This document shows, piece by piece, positions 55,488 through 64,000 of a stretch of DNA of 64,000 nt. Where the stretch lies: positions 1 through 64,000 of the forward strand of contig NZ_RYDL01000013.1 in NCBI RefSeq assembly GCF_003968755.1, read 5' to 3'. The notes beneath the pieces are model-generated. The model did no database searches and had not been told where the DNA came from. It saw nothing but the letters and a program-made list of their open reading frames with translations. The DNA is from Flavobacterium sp. RSP15. Lineage in GTDB: Bacteria; Bacteroidota; Bacteroidia; Flavobacteriales; Flavobacteriaceae. The position numbers and the translations under genes are program-made. The stretch's first letter is position 1. Every line of letters starts with the position of its first letter.

Positions 55488-57416
55488 TTACTTTACGAAT
55501 CGTATAATTGCCATTTCAATTATTAGAAATAACAGTGCAAAGATAACAAACCATTTCCAAATTTGATTATCAGTTCTGTCAGTTTGTAAAGTGTCAAATA
55601 ACGATGGGATTGATTGGATTGTTTTATAGTCAGAAAGAATAGTTTCATTTGCTGGAGCCAAATCACTTTCGGTTCTATTGTAGTTGAAACTGATGTTTTC
55701 AATCCACTCTTTTTTATTGTAAATACTGAAATTTCCTGCTTGTTCCGGATAATTATTGAAAGTCATTTTGACTTTATTATTCAGAATTTGCTGGATAGGA
55801 ATAAATTGTTCTTCTAAGCCTTTTACCGTTAAAATAGCGTCTTTGTTTAGCGATGCTTCGGTTAAATGCGGGTTATTATTCCCAATTATCAGAGCACTAA
55901 CGTCGTTGTTTTGATTGTTCATAGCCATCTTATAAAACGTAGGTACAATTAATGGCGATTGCTGAAAATTTGAATTTTTGCTGTTGATAGGAGCAGCAAA
56001 AACAGCAACCGCTGAAACTGAATTTGCTATCGATGTCAAGAAAACGCTTTGGTCTTCATAAAACAAAGCAGCAGGATTGGAACTGGATATTATAAAGGAT
56101 TTTTTTGTCTTTGGATATTGAAAATTAGTCACCTTATTTTCAAAAACGCTATTGAATATAGGATGATTGAAGTTGATTTTGGTAATCAATTTTTCTCTGT
56201 TTTCTAAAGAATTAAATGTGAGGTTTCCAAAATTCGAGAAAAAAGAATTCAAATTGGTAATGGAACTTATCGCCGAAGGAATTACAATTAAATTTCCACC
56301 TTTCTCCACAAAAGAATTCAAAGTGGTTATCAAAGCTTGCGGAATTTCATCCAATTCATTAAGAATAATGGCGTCTTGTTCTTCCAGTTTATTGTAGTCT
56401 AAGCTGTTTAAGATATAATTGTTATAATTGAATTCTTCACTGGTATAAATTCTGGAAAGAAAGTTGCTTTTCGATAGTTCTCCAATGCTGATAATGTTGG
56501 TTTTCTTCGTTTTTGAAATACTGAAAAAAAACGTGTTGTCATAAGACAAACCATCGTCAACTATAGAAAAATAACCATGAAAGGATTGTTTAGGAATCGT
56601 GAAACTGAGGTTTTTTTTCTTTGTGTCTAAAGTTGTTATAGTTTTAGCAATAAGCTTGTTTTCATTGTATAGAGAAATTGGAATCGGGTTTAAATTCTTG
56701 CCATAACTGGATATTTGGACACTAATTTCATAAAAATTTTCTACTGTTTTATGAATGAATACGCTGTCAATAGAAACATTATTTTTTTGTTCTGCTTTTG
56801 GAATTATAAACGAAGGAGAATCAGTTGCATCACTTTTTTTTAGTTGTTGTTCATCAAGACCTATTGCATCAGTAATGATAATGATATCCTTTTTAAAAGC
56901 GGATTTATGCGCTTTTATTTTTGCCATTATGTTGTCTAATTGGAACGGAGTTGCGCTGTATTTTAGATTTTGCAAAGCATCACGAACCGACTTTATATCT
57001 GTGTTCCAATAATTTTCGGAATTGGTAATTAAAGAAAAATTTACATTTTCCGGAGTTTCCTCAAGTAATTCCTGAACCGTTCTTTTTAGCAATTCCCCTT
57101 TTTTGCCTTTGGCTTGCATGCTAAAAGAATTGTCCAAAATAATATACAATTCATTGGTGGCATTTTTGCTGTCTTGGGACTCGGAAAAAGGTTGCGAAAA
57201 TGCGAAAATAAGGCAAGTTAGAAGTAATAAACGACAGGCGAGAAGCAACCATTTTTTGATTTTAGAGCTTTTTCTGGTTTGAATTGAAAGTGCTTTTAAG
57301 AACCGAACATTGGTGAAATATTCTTTTTTGAAATGGCGTAATTGAAACAAATGAACCAAAAGTGGAACAATCAACAAGATCAGAAAGTATAAAATTTCGG
57401 GATGTTTAAAATGCAT
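55488..57416 (-). CDS. BatA/VWA domain membrane protein
   Basis: A 642-residue protein with the BatA N-terminal double membrane domain (helices near 8-24 and 56-74, HPEILYFLILLIVPLLVHLF), then a von Willebrand factor A domain with the metal-binding DxSxS at D95-S99 (ILDNSFSM). A long extracytoplasmic region follows, ending in a C-terminal membrane helix near 622-640. Such proteins are part of Bacteroides aerotolerance-type (Bat) membrane complexes or related systems. No MoxR ATPase or other Bat gene is nearby, so this is an isolated copy. Confidence 0.87.
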   Translation of the reverse strand: MHFKHPEILYFLILLIVPLLVHLFQLRHFKKEYFTNVRFLKALSIQTRKSSKIKKWLLLACRLLLLTCLIFAFSQPFSESQDSKNATNELYIILDNSFSMQAKGKKGELLKRTVQELLEETPENVNFSLITNSENYWNTDIKSVRDALQNLKYSATPFQLDNIMAKIKAHKSAFKKDIIIITDAIGLDEQQLKKSDATDSPSFIIPKAEQKNNVSIDSVFIHKTVENFYEISVQISSYGKNLNPIPISLYNENKLIAKTITTLDTKKKNLSFTIPKQSFHGYFSIVDDGLSYDNTFFFSISKTKKTNIISIGELSKSNFLSRIYTSEEFNYNNYILNSLDYNKLEEQDAIILNELDEIPQALITTLNSFVEKGGNLIVIPSAISSITNLNSFFSNFGNLTFNSLENREKLITKINFNHPIFNSVFENKVTNFQYPKTKKSFIISSSNPAALFYEDQSVFLTSIANSVSAVAVFAAPINSKNSNFQQSPLIVPTFYKMAMNNQNNDVSALIIGNNNPHLTEASLNKDAILTVKGLEEQFIPIQQILNNKVKMTFNNYPEQAGNFSIYNKKEWIENISFNYNRTESDLAPANETILSDYKTIQSIPSLFDTLQTDRTDNQIWKWFVIFALLFLIIEMAIIRFVK

Positions 57417-57598
57417 TCTGAGGTTGAGTTTACTTTACTGTATTTTGTTTTCAACGGTGTTCATTGAATTTCAGGAGTCAAAAATACAAATTTGTTGACA
57501 GTTTTAGATGAAGTTGTTATAATTTTTCAAAGGAATAAACTAGTGACTTTCATTAGGAATATATTGTGTATTTTAGCTTTCTAATAAATTTTAAAAAC

Positions 57599-58711
57599 AT
57601 GAAAAAGCCGTTTGCGGTTCTTCTATTAATCTTCCTTTTTACAAGTGTTAATGCACAAAAAAACAAATTGAATTTACTAATAGGAACCTATACCCAAAGT
57701 TGTGACAGTAAAGGAATTTATGTATATAATTTTGATTCAAACACAGGTGATTTCAGTTTTAAAAATGCGACTGAAAAGGTTTTAAATCCCAGTTATTTAA
57801 CAGTTTCAAAAAATAATAATTTTGTGTATTCCGTAAACGAAAATGGGACTGAAAGTACGGTGAGTTCTTTTAGTTATAATCCCGCAAGAGGAAAATTAGA
57901 CTTAATCAACAAGCAAAGCTCCAAGGGTGCGGATCCTTGTTACATAATCAATGACGATAAAAATGTAATTGTTGCTAATTATTCAGGGGGAACTATTTCC
58001 GTTTTTGCTAAAAATGACGACGGAAGTCTAGCGGAAGCGAAGCAAGTTATTCAACATTATGGAAAAGGAACTAATACACAAAGACAAGAAGGTCCGCACG
58101 TACACATGGTTCATTTTTCTCCAGATAAAAAGTTTGTTTTGTCTAACGATTTAGGGAATGACAAAGTATATTCATACGCTTATAATCCTAATGCTGAACA
58201 TACTGTTTTAGAATTAAAAGACAGCATCTCAGTAAAATCTGGGAGTGGACCCAGACATTTAACCTTTAGCAATGATGGTAAATTTGTTTATTTATTACAG
58301 GAACTGGACGGCACGCTAAAAGTATTTAGTTATTCTAACGGAACGTTGACAAAGATTGATGAAACGACTATTTTAGCTGAAGATTTTAAAGGATCATTTA
58401 GTGCTGCGGATATCCATATTTCACCTGACGGGAAGTTTTTATATGCCTCTAATCGCGGTGAAGCAAATAATATCACCATTTTTGAAATTCTAAAAAACGG
58501 AAAATTATTATTGAAAGGGCAAACCAGTAGTTTAGGAAAAGGACCTCGAAATTTTACCATTGACTCAACGGGTAATTTTCTTGTGGTAGCAAATCAATAT
58601 ACCAATGATGTAGTGATTTTTAAAAGAAATAAAAAGACTGGATTACTTGCTGATACTGGCAAAAAGATTGTTTTGTGTTCGCCGGTTTGTTTGGTTTTCA
58701 CAAAGAATTAA
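57599..58711 (+). CDS. Lactonase family beta-propeller protein (6-phosphogluconolactonase-like)
   Basis: A 370-residue exported protein. The start is the ATG giving MKKPFAVLLLIFLFTSVNAQ, a signal peptide; a further upstream ATG would add a non-signal extension. The mature part is a seven-bladed beta-propeller with NLLIGTYTQ at the start, EGPHVHMVHFSPDKKFVLSNDLG, SGSGPRHLTFSNDGKFVYLL and HISPDGKFLYASNRG blades, as in Pgl lactonases. Export argues against the pentose phosphate role; an extracellular lactone substrate is more likely. Confidence 0.9.
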   Translation: MKKPFAVLLLIFLFTSVNAQKNKLNLLIGTYTQSCDSKGIYVYNFDSNTGDFSFKNATEKVLNPSYLTVSKNNNFVYSVNENGTESTVSSFSYNPARGKLDLINKQSSKGADPCYIINDDKNVIVANYSGGTISVFAKNDDGSLAEAKQVIQHYGKGTNTQRQEGPHVHMVHFSPDKKFVLSNDLGNDKVYSYAYNPNAEHTVLELKDSISVKSGSGPRHLTFSNDGKFVYLLQELDGTLKVFSYSNGTLTKIDETTILAEDFKGSFSAADIHISPDGKFLYASNRGEANNITIFEILKNGKLLLKGQTSSLGKGPRNFTIDSTGNFLVVANQYTNDVVIFKRNKKTGLLADTGKKIVLCSPVCLVFTKN

Positions 58712-58727
58712 ACTTAAAAATTCACAA

Positions 58728-58768
58728 AAAAAGTGTTGAAAAACGAAAATTATTTTTCAACACTTTTT
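58728..58768. terminator. Terminator hairpin
   Basis: A 16-bp perfect stem (AAAAAGTGTTGAAAAA / TTTTTCAACACTTTTT) around a nine-base loop closes the lactonase unit and can also serve the convergent helicase gene. Confidence 0.88.
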
Positions 58769-58857
58769 ACTATTTATTTTTGTTTTTATCTTTAGACCTC
58801 GATCTTCAGAAAAAAATCAGGATTTAGAAACTGAACACTCGAAACTGAACACTGATC

Positions 58858-60210
58858 TTATTTGTTCTTGTCTTTTCTCTTTTTATCTCTGGTTTTTAGC
58901 ATATTTCTATTTACAGAACCGTGTGTTTTTTTCTTGGTTACCCCAGGGCCGCCTAAATTGACTTTTTTATTCTTTTTACTTTTCTCTTGAAAAGCGCCAT
59001 CTCCGTCAAGTTTTTGTTTTTTCATCATAAACTTGATCGGTTGTCTCTCTTTTTCAGGTTCAATTAATTTCGATGAGATTTCAACTGTTTCCGGGAAAGG
59101 TTCAATGGCTAATACCATATTCATCAGCACTTCTATCTCTACTTTAAATTCTTCTTCGCGTGGCGCAATAAGACTTATTGCGGTTCCTGTGGCATCTGCA
59201 CGACCGGTTCGACCAATTCTGTGCATGTATAATTCAGGTAATTCAGGCATTTCGAAATTGATAACGTGGGTGATATTAGAAATATCTAAACCTCTGGCCA
59301 TGATGTCAGTAGTGATCAAACCTCGTAAATTTCCTTCTTGGAACAAAGCCATAGTACTCAAACGATAATTTTGTGATTTATTCGAGTGAATTACTCCAAA
59401 CTGACCTTCAAAATCCTCCTCGATTCGTTCGTGAACCATATCAGAAATTTTCTTATTATTGACAAACACCAGCACACGACTCATGTCTTCGTTTTCTTGT
59501 AATAAGTGTTTTAAAAGGTTTATTTTGGTATTGAAATTAGGAACCTGATAGGATATTTGTTTGATTTTTTCCAGAGGTGTTCCTGATGCCGAAAGCGTAA
59601 CTTCTTGAGGATAATCAAAATAATCATTCAAAATCGCATCTACTTCATCCGTCATTGTCGCTGAAAACAGTATATTTTGACGTTTTTTAGGCATCATGGC
59701 TAAAATAGAGGTCAATTGGGTACGGAAACCTAAATTCAGCATTTCATCAAACTCATCGATTACCAGTTTTTGCATTTCTTCAAAGCGAATCACATTATCC
59801 AGCGTTAAATCCATGATTCTTCCGGGAGTTCCCACTAGTATGTCGCAACCTGCATATACTGCTTTTTTTTGAGTGTTGATATTGACACCTCCAAAGATTC
59901 CAATAGTACGAACCGACATGTATTTTGTCAATTTCTCAATTTCTTCCGCAACTTGTACAACAAGTTCACGAGTAGGAACCAGCAGCACTATTTTTGGCGT
60001 ATGACCGGGAGTAAATTTATATAGTTTCAACAAAGGCAATAGGTAAGCAAATGTTTTACCAGTGCCGGTTTGAGCGATTCCCATCATATCTCTTCCTGAC
60101 ATTATCACAGAAAATGTTTTTTCTTGAATAGGAGTAGGCGTTGTAAACCCTAAATCATCTATCGCTTTTTGTACGGATTTAGGAAGATTGAATTGCTCAA
60201 AAGTAGTCAT
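58858..60210 (-). CDS. DEAD-box ATP-dependent RNA helicase
   Basis: A 450-residue helicase. Visible motifs in order: Q motif (FTTPTPIQ), motif I AQTGTGKT at 46-53, PTREL, GTPGR, motif II as DEFD at 152-155, SAT at 183-185, then TTDIMARGLDI and HRIGRTGR. A basic C-terminal tail ends the protein. The third position of motif II is Phe rather than Ala, but D and E are kept so ATP hydrolysis should be unaffected. It likely unwinds structured RNA during ribosome assembly or mRNA turnover. Confidence 0.94.
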   Translation of the reverse strand: MTTFEQFNLPKSVQKAIDDLGFTTPTPIQEKTFSVIMSGRDMMGIAQTGTGKTFAYLLPLLKLYKFTPGHTPKIVLLVPTRELVVQVAEEIEKLTKYMSVRTIGIFGGVNINTQKKAVYAGCDILVGTPGRIMDLTLDNVIRFEEMQKLVIDEFDEMLNLGFRTQLTSILAMMPKKRQNILFSATMTDEVDAILNDYFDYPQEVTLSASGTPLEKIKQISYQVPNFNTKINLLKHLLQENEDMSRVLVFVNNKKISDMVHERIEEDFEGQFGVIHSNKSQNYRLSTMALFQEGNLRGLITTDIMARGLDISNITHVINFEMPELPELYMHRIGRTGRADATGTAISLIAPREEEFKVEIEVLMNMVLAIEPFPETVEISSKLIEPEKERQPIKFMMKKQKLDGDGAFQEKSKKNKKVNLGGPGVTKKKTHGSVNRNMLKTRDKKRKDKNK

Positions 60211-60330
60211 TTGTTTAAATTTTTTGCAAATATAGTCTTTTTGAAAGTAATACTCTAAAAGCGATAAATATCAATATATATTTTATTTTGACGATCCGTT
60301 TGTAACAATGCTCAAAGCAGCTTATACTTA

Positions 60331-60569
60331 GGCTATCAACTTGTTAAATGGGAGCTACGAACCTACTTGAATTTTTCGAGAAATATCCTGATGAAGCCTC
60401 GCGTATTGAGGGATTCAAAGCCAAACGGCTTGAAATGGGAATTATATGTAAAAAATGTAAACATACCAAACATTACTTTCGTAAGACAGATTTTAAATTT
60501 CAATACAAAAAATGCGGTAGTCATGTCAGTCCACTTGCGGTCAATGCACAACTTTACTACAAAACGTAA
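60331..60569 (+). pseudogene. IS1595-like transposase N-terminal fragment
   Basis: From 60348 a 73-residue reading frame matches the zinc-ribbon start of IS1595-family transposases (NLLEFFEKYPDEASRIEGF, then CKKCKHTKHYFRK). The second zinc knuckle has lost a cysteine (Tyr53 where CxxC is expected), and similarity moves to another frame after position 60525 (LRSMHNFTTK), indicating a frameshift. The DDE-type catalytic part is absent. The preceding bases 60331-60347 may be the element's terminal repeat, but no mate was found. Confidence 0.65.
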
Positions 60570-61110
60570 AAGTGTAAAACTACTTTTTCAAATTAAAATA
60601 AAAAGAATTTTACAACGTAATTTTTTGAAATATTCTTTAAGCCTGCAAAAAAATGGTAGGCAGATGTCCGAAATATTTATCTGTATTTTTTTATATCTTC
60701 TGTAAATTACTCGATATTAAATATTTTTAAAGTCTTTATTTAATATTGAAATTTTGTCGGAATATTTCATTTTACAATCAGATTCTTAGCGGATTCATGA
60801 TCTAATTTCTTAGCTGTTCTAATATTATTACTATCTTCTTTTATGGAGTTTTACCTGTAATGATTAGTTTTCGTTAAGAATGATTATTATCAAGAGTTTT
60901 CCAAGTATCGATATCAATTATTGAACCTTTACAGAAATGTTTCTGTCAGTGTACAGTTTATTCCTTATATGTATTTTCCAATATTAAAATAATGGCATTT
61001 TTAATCCTCTCCATGCCTTCTGGTGTATTTATATCTATTTCAGAAAAAAGGGTGTCTGTAGATTTCGCGTGCAATACCATGTAATATAAAGTCACCAACC
61101 GTATTTAGTG
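60570..61110. other. Degraded AT-rich region
   Basis: About 540 bp without a convincing gene. On the minus strand, 61105 back to 60958 reads as protein-like sequence in two frames (NTVGDFILHGIARE, then STDTLFSEIDINTPEGMERI), suggesting a frameshifted remnant of an unidentified gene. Confidence 0.45.
60958..61105 (-). pseudogene. Frameshifted coding remnant, unidentified
   Basis: A plausible reading begins NTVGDFILHGIARE in one frame, and continues in the next frame as STDTLFSEIDINTPEGMERI and on to a TAA at 60958. The amino-acid composition is protein-like, with a C-terminal helix. It resembles the C-terminal part of a TetR-type regulator only in a general way; I would not assign it. Confidence 0.3.
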
Positions 61111-61626
61111 CTATTTCTTGACAGATTCGCCCGAAGTATTTTTAAAAGATATTCCCTGATCTTCGTCTTTTTTGATATGACTTTTGCGGGCTACTTTTAC
61201 ACTTGATTTAAAATTTCTGATGCAGTAATAGAGCAAGGTGTTGTAATTGAAAGTCTTTCCTGATTCTTTTTCAATCCAATCTTTGAGCTCAACATAGCCT
61301 TGAAGTCCATTTTGAGGGTCGTTGAGTTTTGCTTCCAACATATTGTGTTCAATAGCATTAAAAGCCGATGGCTTAAAACCTGTTTTTTGATGCTTCATCA
61401 AACCCTCAATTCCAGCATTAAGGTATAATGTTCTCCAGTTCTGAACGCTATTAGGGTCAACACCCGCTAATTTAGCTACCTCACGTTTAGAAATCCCTGC
61501 TTTTTCGTTTTGCTTCAAAATCAGCAGAACTCTCAAACGTTGCCCAATAAATGGAATGGATTGTTTGAGTAGATTTTTTATTTCTTTTTCGGTTTATTTA
61601 ATTACCAAAATTTTCGCATGTGCCAT
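61111..61626 (-). pseudogene. IS630-type transposase OrfA remnant (helix-turn-helix)
   Basis: A 141-codon frame from 61536 encodes a helix-turn-helix protein (ISKREVAKLAGVDPNSVQNWRTLY) with a second winged-helix part (LKDWIEKESGKTFNYNTLLYY). Similarity extends upstream to an ATG at 61626 (MAHAKILVIK), but a TAA at 61594-61596 interrupts that frame, so the intact OrfA is broken. No OrfB/DDE transposase follows. The remaining frame might still be translated from an internal start. Confidence 0.6.
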
Positions 61627-62100
61627 AATTACTATTATAATATGGTCCAAATGTAATATAAAAAACAAATTACCAATATTGGTCTATATATTATAATATC
61701 GTTTGGCATAATTTAAAAAGCCGATAAATTTTGGATTTATGGGCTTTTGCTTTGGTGCAAATACCAAATTATCCATTCAGTCTGGTAAATTCGAGACCAT
61801 TTCTAATGGATCACTTCTTTGTAATTTCAAAATAAAAGCGTAGCTAATTTTTTATAAGTTAACAAACAGATTGGATGCCTTAGTTTTACCTTTTTACTTT
61901 ATTACAAATACATTTTATTTTTAATTTATAAAACGATTCAGCAAACTTAATCACAAAGCTTTTAAAATAGTTTGTTGTACAACCCAATTATAGTCATTAT
62001 AACAAATTATGTTTAATTCCGTGAACTAATAATTACAGCAAGTCAGGTTTATAAACACATAGAGAATTTAGGAAATTGAACATACATTTTATTAGACGCA
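61627..62100. other. Non-coding AT-rich gap
   Basis: About 470 bp with no ORF and no clear RNA. The word ATTATAATAT occurs twice (near 61634 and 61692), flanking an AT-rich stretch; it may be the outer end of the IS630-like element. Nothing else is supported. Confidence 0.4.
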
Positions 62101-64000
62101 TTACAACGTATCATTTTTATATAATTTTCTGCGAATCCATTTTTCAACGCTAATAATTATTAGAATTGAAAAAGCTACCATGGCAGATATCCCCCATGCC
62201 TCAGCTTTTAAGGGAGAGGAATGAAACCAACGATTCATAAATGGAAAATAAACAAAAGCGGTCTGAACAATCAGTACGGTCGCAATTCCAATATAAATAA
62301 ATGGATTGGAGAAAAGTCCGATTTTATTGACTGAAAAATTAGGAGATCGGCAATCAATAAGATAAAATACCTGAAATAAAACCATTGCAGTTACAGCCAT
62401 GGTTTGAGCTTCCGAGATGGCCAATGAGTGTGCAGTTCCCTTAGACAGTTCAATATTATATTCCCAAAGAAACAATCCAATTGTTCCCCCGGCCATTACT
62501 AAAGAAACCAGTATCATCCTAAAAATTATCAAGGAACTTAACAATGGTTTATTAGGCTTACGTGGAGAACGATTCATTAATTCAGGCTCCATTGCTTCAA
62601 GCGCGAGCGGCAATGAAAGCGCAACGGCAGTAATAAGATTGATCCATAATACCTGAACAGGTTGCATTGGGATAAGTAGAATTCCCGATTCTGAAGGAAA
62701 AAACAAAACAGCAATAAAAATAACCAATCCCAATCCTATGCTTGTAGGTAAAAGAAATACAATAGATTTTAAAAGGTTATCAAAGACTCTTCGTCCCTCT
62801 TCAACAGCTGCTTTTATACTTTCAAAATTATCATCTGCCAGGATCATATCTGCAGCCTCTTTTGCAACAGCCGTGCCAGTGATACTCATAGCTACGCCAA
62901 TGTCTGCACGTTTAAGTGCGGGTGCATCATTTACACCATCTCCCGTCATGGCCACCACTTCTCCGTTGGCTTGAAGCGCTTTCACAAGATTTAGTTTGTC
63001 TTCGGGCGATACCCTTGCGAAAATATTGGTGTTTTTTACTACCTCCTGAAGCTCTCGTGTGTTCAAATTATGAAGCTCCTTTCCGGTGACCACTCTTTCT
63101 GCATTTATAAATCCAAGTTTACTGCCTATTGCTGATGCTGTTGCCGGATGGTCTCCGGTAATCATTTTCACCGTAATACCGGCATTATGACACGAATCTA
63201 TCGCTTCTTTTACTTCCAATCTTGGCGGGTCGCTCATGGCCTGTATTCCTAAAAAAGTAAATTCGCAAAGATCATCTTCCGAAATGAGTGATAGATGTTC
63301 ACTATTCAACTGTTTGGAAGCGAAAGCCAATACTCTCATTCCTGTTCCTGCCATTTGTAAAGCCTCCTCACGTATCTGCCCTGTATCAAAGACAATGGAT
63401 GATTTTTCGCTATTTAATAAAAGTGGAATAACGGATTCCGGTGCTCCTTTGAGGTAAATTATTTTTTCTCCGGAAGGAGACTGATGGAGCGTAGCCATTA
63501 TTTTTTTTGTAGAATCAAAAGGTAATTCATCTAACCTCGGCCATTTGTTTCTTAATTTGTCTTCATTTATTCCAAACTTTCCAGCTGCAGCGATAAGAGC
63601 AATCTCTGTAGGGTCTCCTATTGCTTTCCAATGCCCCTCTTTTTTCTGAAGTGTTGCGTCATTGCAGAGTGCTGCAGCTCTAATAAGTTCTCCAATTTCG
63701 TCCTCAGTTCCTTCTCCTTCGGAATCTTTATTTAAAATTTTACCATCAGTATTGATGCCTACTCCTGTAACAATGAATTTTTGATTTCCATTCCAAAGTA
63801 TCTTTACGGCCATTTCGTTGAGGGTAAGTGTTCCCGTTTTGTCTGAGCAGATTACAGTAGTGCTGCCCAAAGTTTCTACAGCAGCTAAATGCCTGATAAT
63901 AGCTTGTCTTTTTGCCATCCGCATGATACCGATAGTTGATGCGATAGTAATTACGGCAGGCAGCCCTTCCGGGATCGTTGCTACCGCAAGTGTAATAGCA
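62101..64000 (-). CDS. P2-type cation-transporting ATPase, partial (N-terminus outside window)
   Basis: The coding sequence runs off the right edge; about 632 C-terminal residues are visible. In order: the helix-4 ion-site motif IPEGLPAV (encoded near 63947-63970), the phosphorylation motif CSDKTGT, the nucleotide-binding domain, MITGDHPATA, and TGDGVNDAPALKRADIGVAM, then six C-terminal membrane helices. PEGLP is typical of P2A/P2B calcium-type pumps. It should export a divalent cation using ATP. It borders transposase remnants, which may mean acquisition or simply an insertion site. Confidence 0.93.
   Translation of the reverse strand, partial: AITLAVATIPEGLPAVITIASTIGIMRMAKRQAIIRHLAAVETLGSTTVICSDKTGTLTLNEMAVKILWNGNQKFIVTGVGINTDGKILNKDSEGEGTEDEIGELIRAAALCNDATLQKKEGHWKAIGDPTEIALIAAAGKFGINEDKLRNKWPRLDELPFDSTKKIMATLHQSPSGEKIIYLKGAPESVIPLLLNSEKSSIVFDTGQIREEALQMAGTGMRVLAFASKQLNSEHLSLISEDDLCEFTFLGIQAMSDPPRLEVKEAIDSCHNAGITVKMITGDHPATASAIGSKLGFINAERVVTGKELHNLNTRELQEVVKNTNIFARVSPEDKLNLVKALQANGEVVAMTGDGVNDAPALKRADIGVAMSITGTAVAKEAADMILADDNFESIKAAVEEGRRVFDNLLKSIVFLLPTSIGLGLVIFIAVLFFPSESGILLIPMQPVQVLWINLITAVALSLPLALEAMEPELMNRSPRKPNKPLLSSLIIFRMILVSLVMAGGTIGLFLWEYNIELSKGTAHSLAISEAQTMAVTAMVLFQVFYLIDCRSPNFSVNKIGLFSNPFIYIGIATVLIVQTAFVYFPFMNRWFHSSPLKAEAWGISAMVAFSILIIISVEKWIRRKLYKNDTL

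Noticed and set aside
60367..60705. A 112-codon plus-strand frame overlapping the IS1595-like fragment
   Set aside because: Only a short internal stretch (LRSMHNFTTK) is transposase-like, consistent with a frameshift; the rest is not protein-like.
1..64000. CRISPR arrays, rRNA, tRNA and prophage genes
   Set aside because: No regularly spaced repeats, no tRNA-like T-loop/acceptor patterns and no phage structural genes were seen by eye; a tRNAscan or Infernal run would settle small RNAs.

Overview
The window is about 64 kb of low-GC DNA from a Bacteroidota bacterium, most likely Flavobacterium or a close relative in the Flavobacteriaceae. The evidence is a SusC/SusD pair, families largely restricted to the phylum (DUF4494, DUF4834, BatA/VWA, DUF5117/DUF5118 metalloprotease), many promoters with the TAnnTTTG -7 element, and several apparent TTG start codons. 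Nearly all of it is ordinary chromosome. I saw no rRNA, tRNA, CRISPR array or intact prophage.

Layout. 0-10 kb holds secreted or housekeeping enzymes: a PhoD-like phosphatase, a metzincin-type protease, a secreted adenosine deaminase, a SulP transporter with an unusual leader, an FAD amine oxidase, an acetyltransferase and YaaA. 10.3-15.1 kb is a tetR-tolC-hlyD-emrB efflux operon with repeated operator-like sites over its promoter. 15.3-23.5 kb holds DUF4494, a GNAT, a lipocalin, an MFS exporter behind a 25-bp dyad, an M14 carboxypeptidase, a cyclophilin-FKBP fusion and an outer-membrane protein. 23.7-30.7 kb is a cell-surface glycan cluster (YfhO, glycosyltransferase, flippase) interrupted by a small-protein/nucleotidyltransferase pair. 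uvrA follows.

33.6-47.7 kb is a polysaccharide utilization locus, best read as a laminarin (beta-1,3-glucan) system. It has a membrane-spanning beta-propeller/Y_Y_Y/HTH regulator, SusC, SusD, a surface glycan-binding lipoprotein with a tandem duplicated domain, a lipoprotein GH16 endo-glucanase, a GH3 beta-glucosidase and a second GH16 with a cleavable signal peptide. The endo-enzymes would cut the polymer, SusCD would import oligosaccharides, and GH3 would release glucose. A terminator-like hairpin divides the locus before GH3.

48-60 kb returns to housekeeping: an ECF-type sigma factor with a tiny downstream ORF, an endonuclease III lacking its iron-sulfur cysteines, Bcp peroxiredoxin, an unrecognised 487-residue protein, an MBL hydrolase, an operon of a dihydroorotase-like protein (metal ligands lost), a Tic20-like membrane protein and an esterase, then a BatA/VWA protein, a lactonase and a DEAD-box helicase. 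60.3-62.1 kb is a graveyard of transposase fragments (IS1595-like and IS630-like) with little coding sequence. The window ends inside a P2-type cation ATPase gene whose N-terminus lies outside.

I did not find a clearly new system. The best leads are the nucleotidyltransferase pair, the SulP leader, the sigma-factor/small-ORF pair, and enzyme homologues that have lost canonical ligands (dihydroorotase, Nth). All family calls are from reading motifs; no searches were run.
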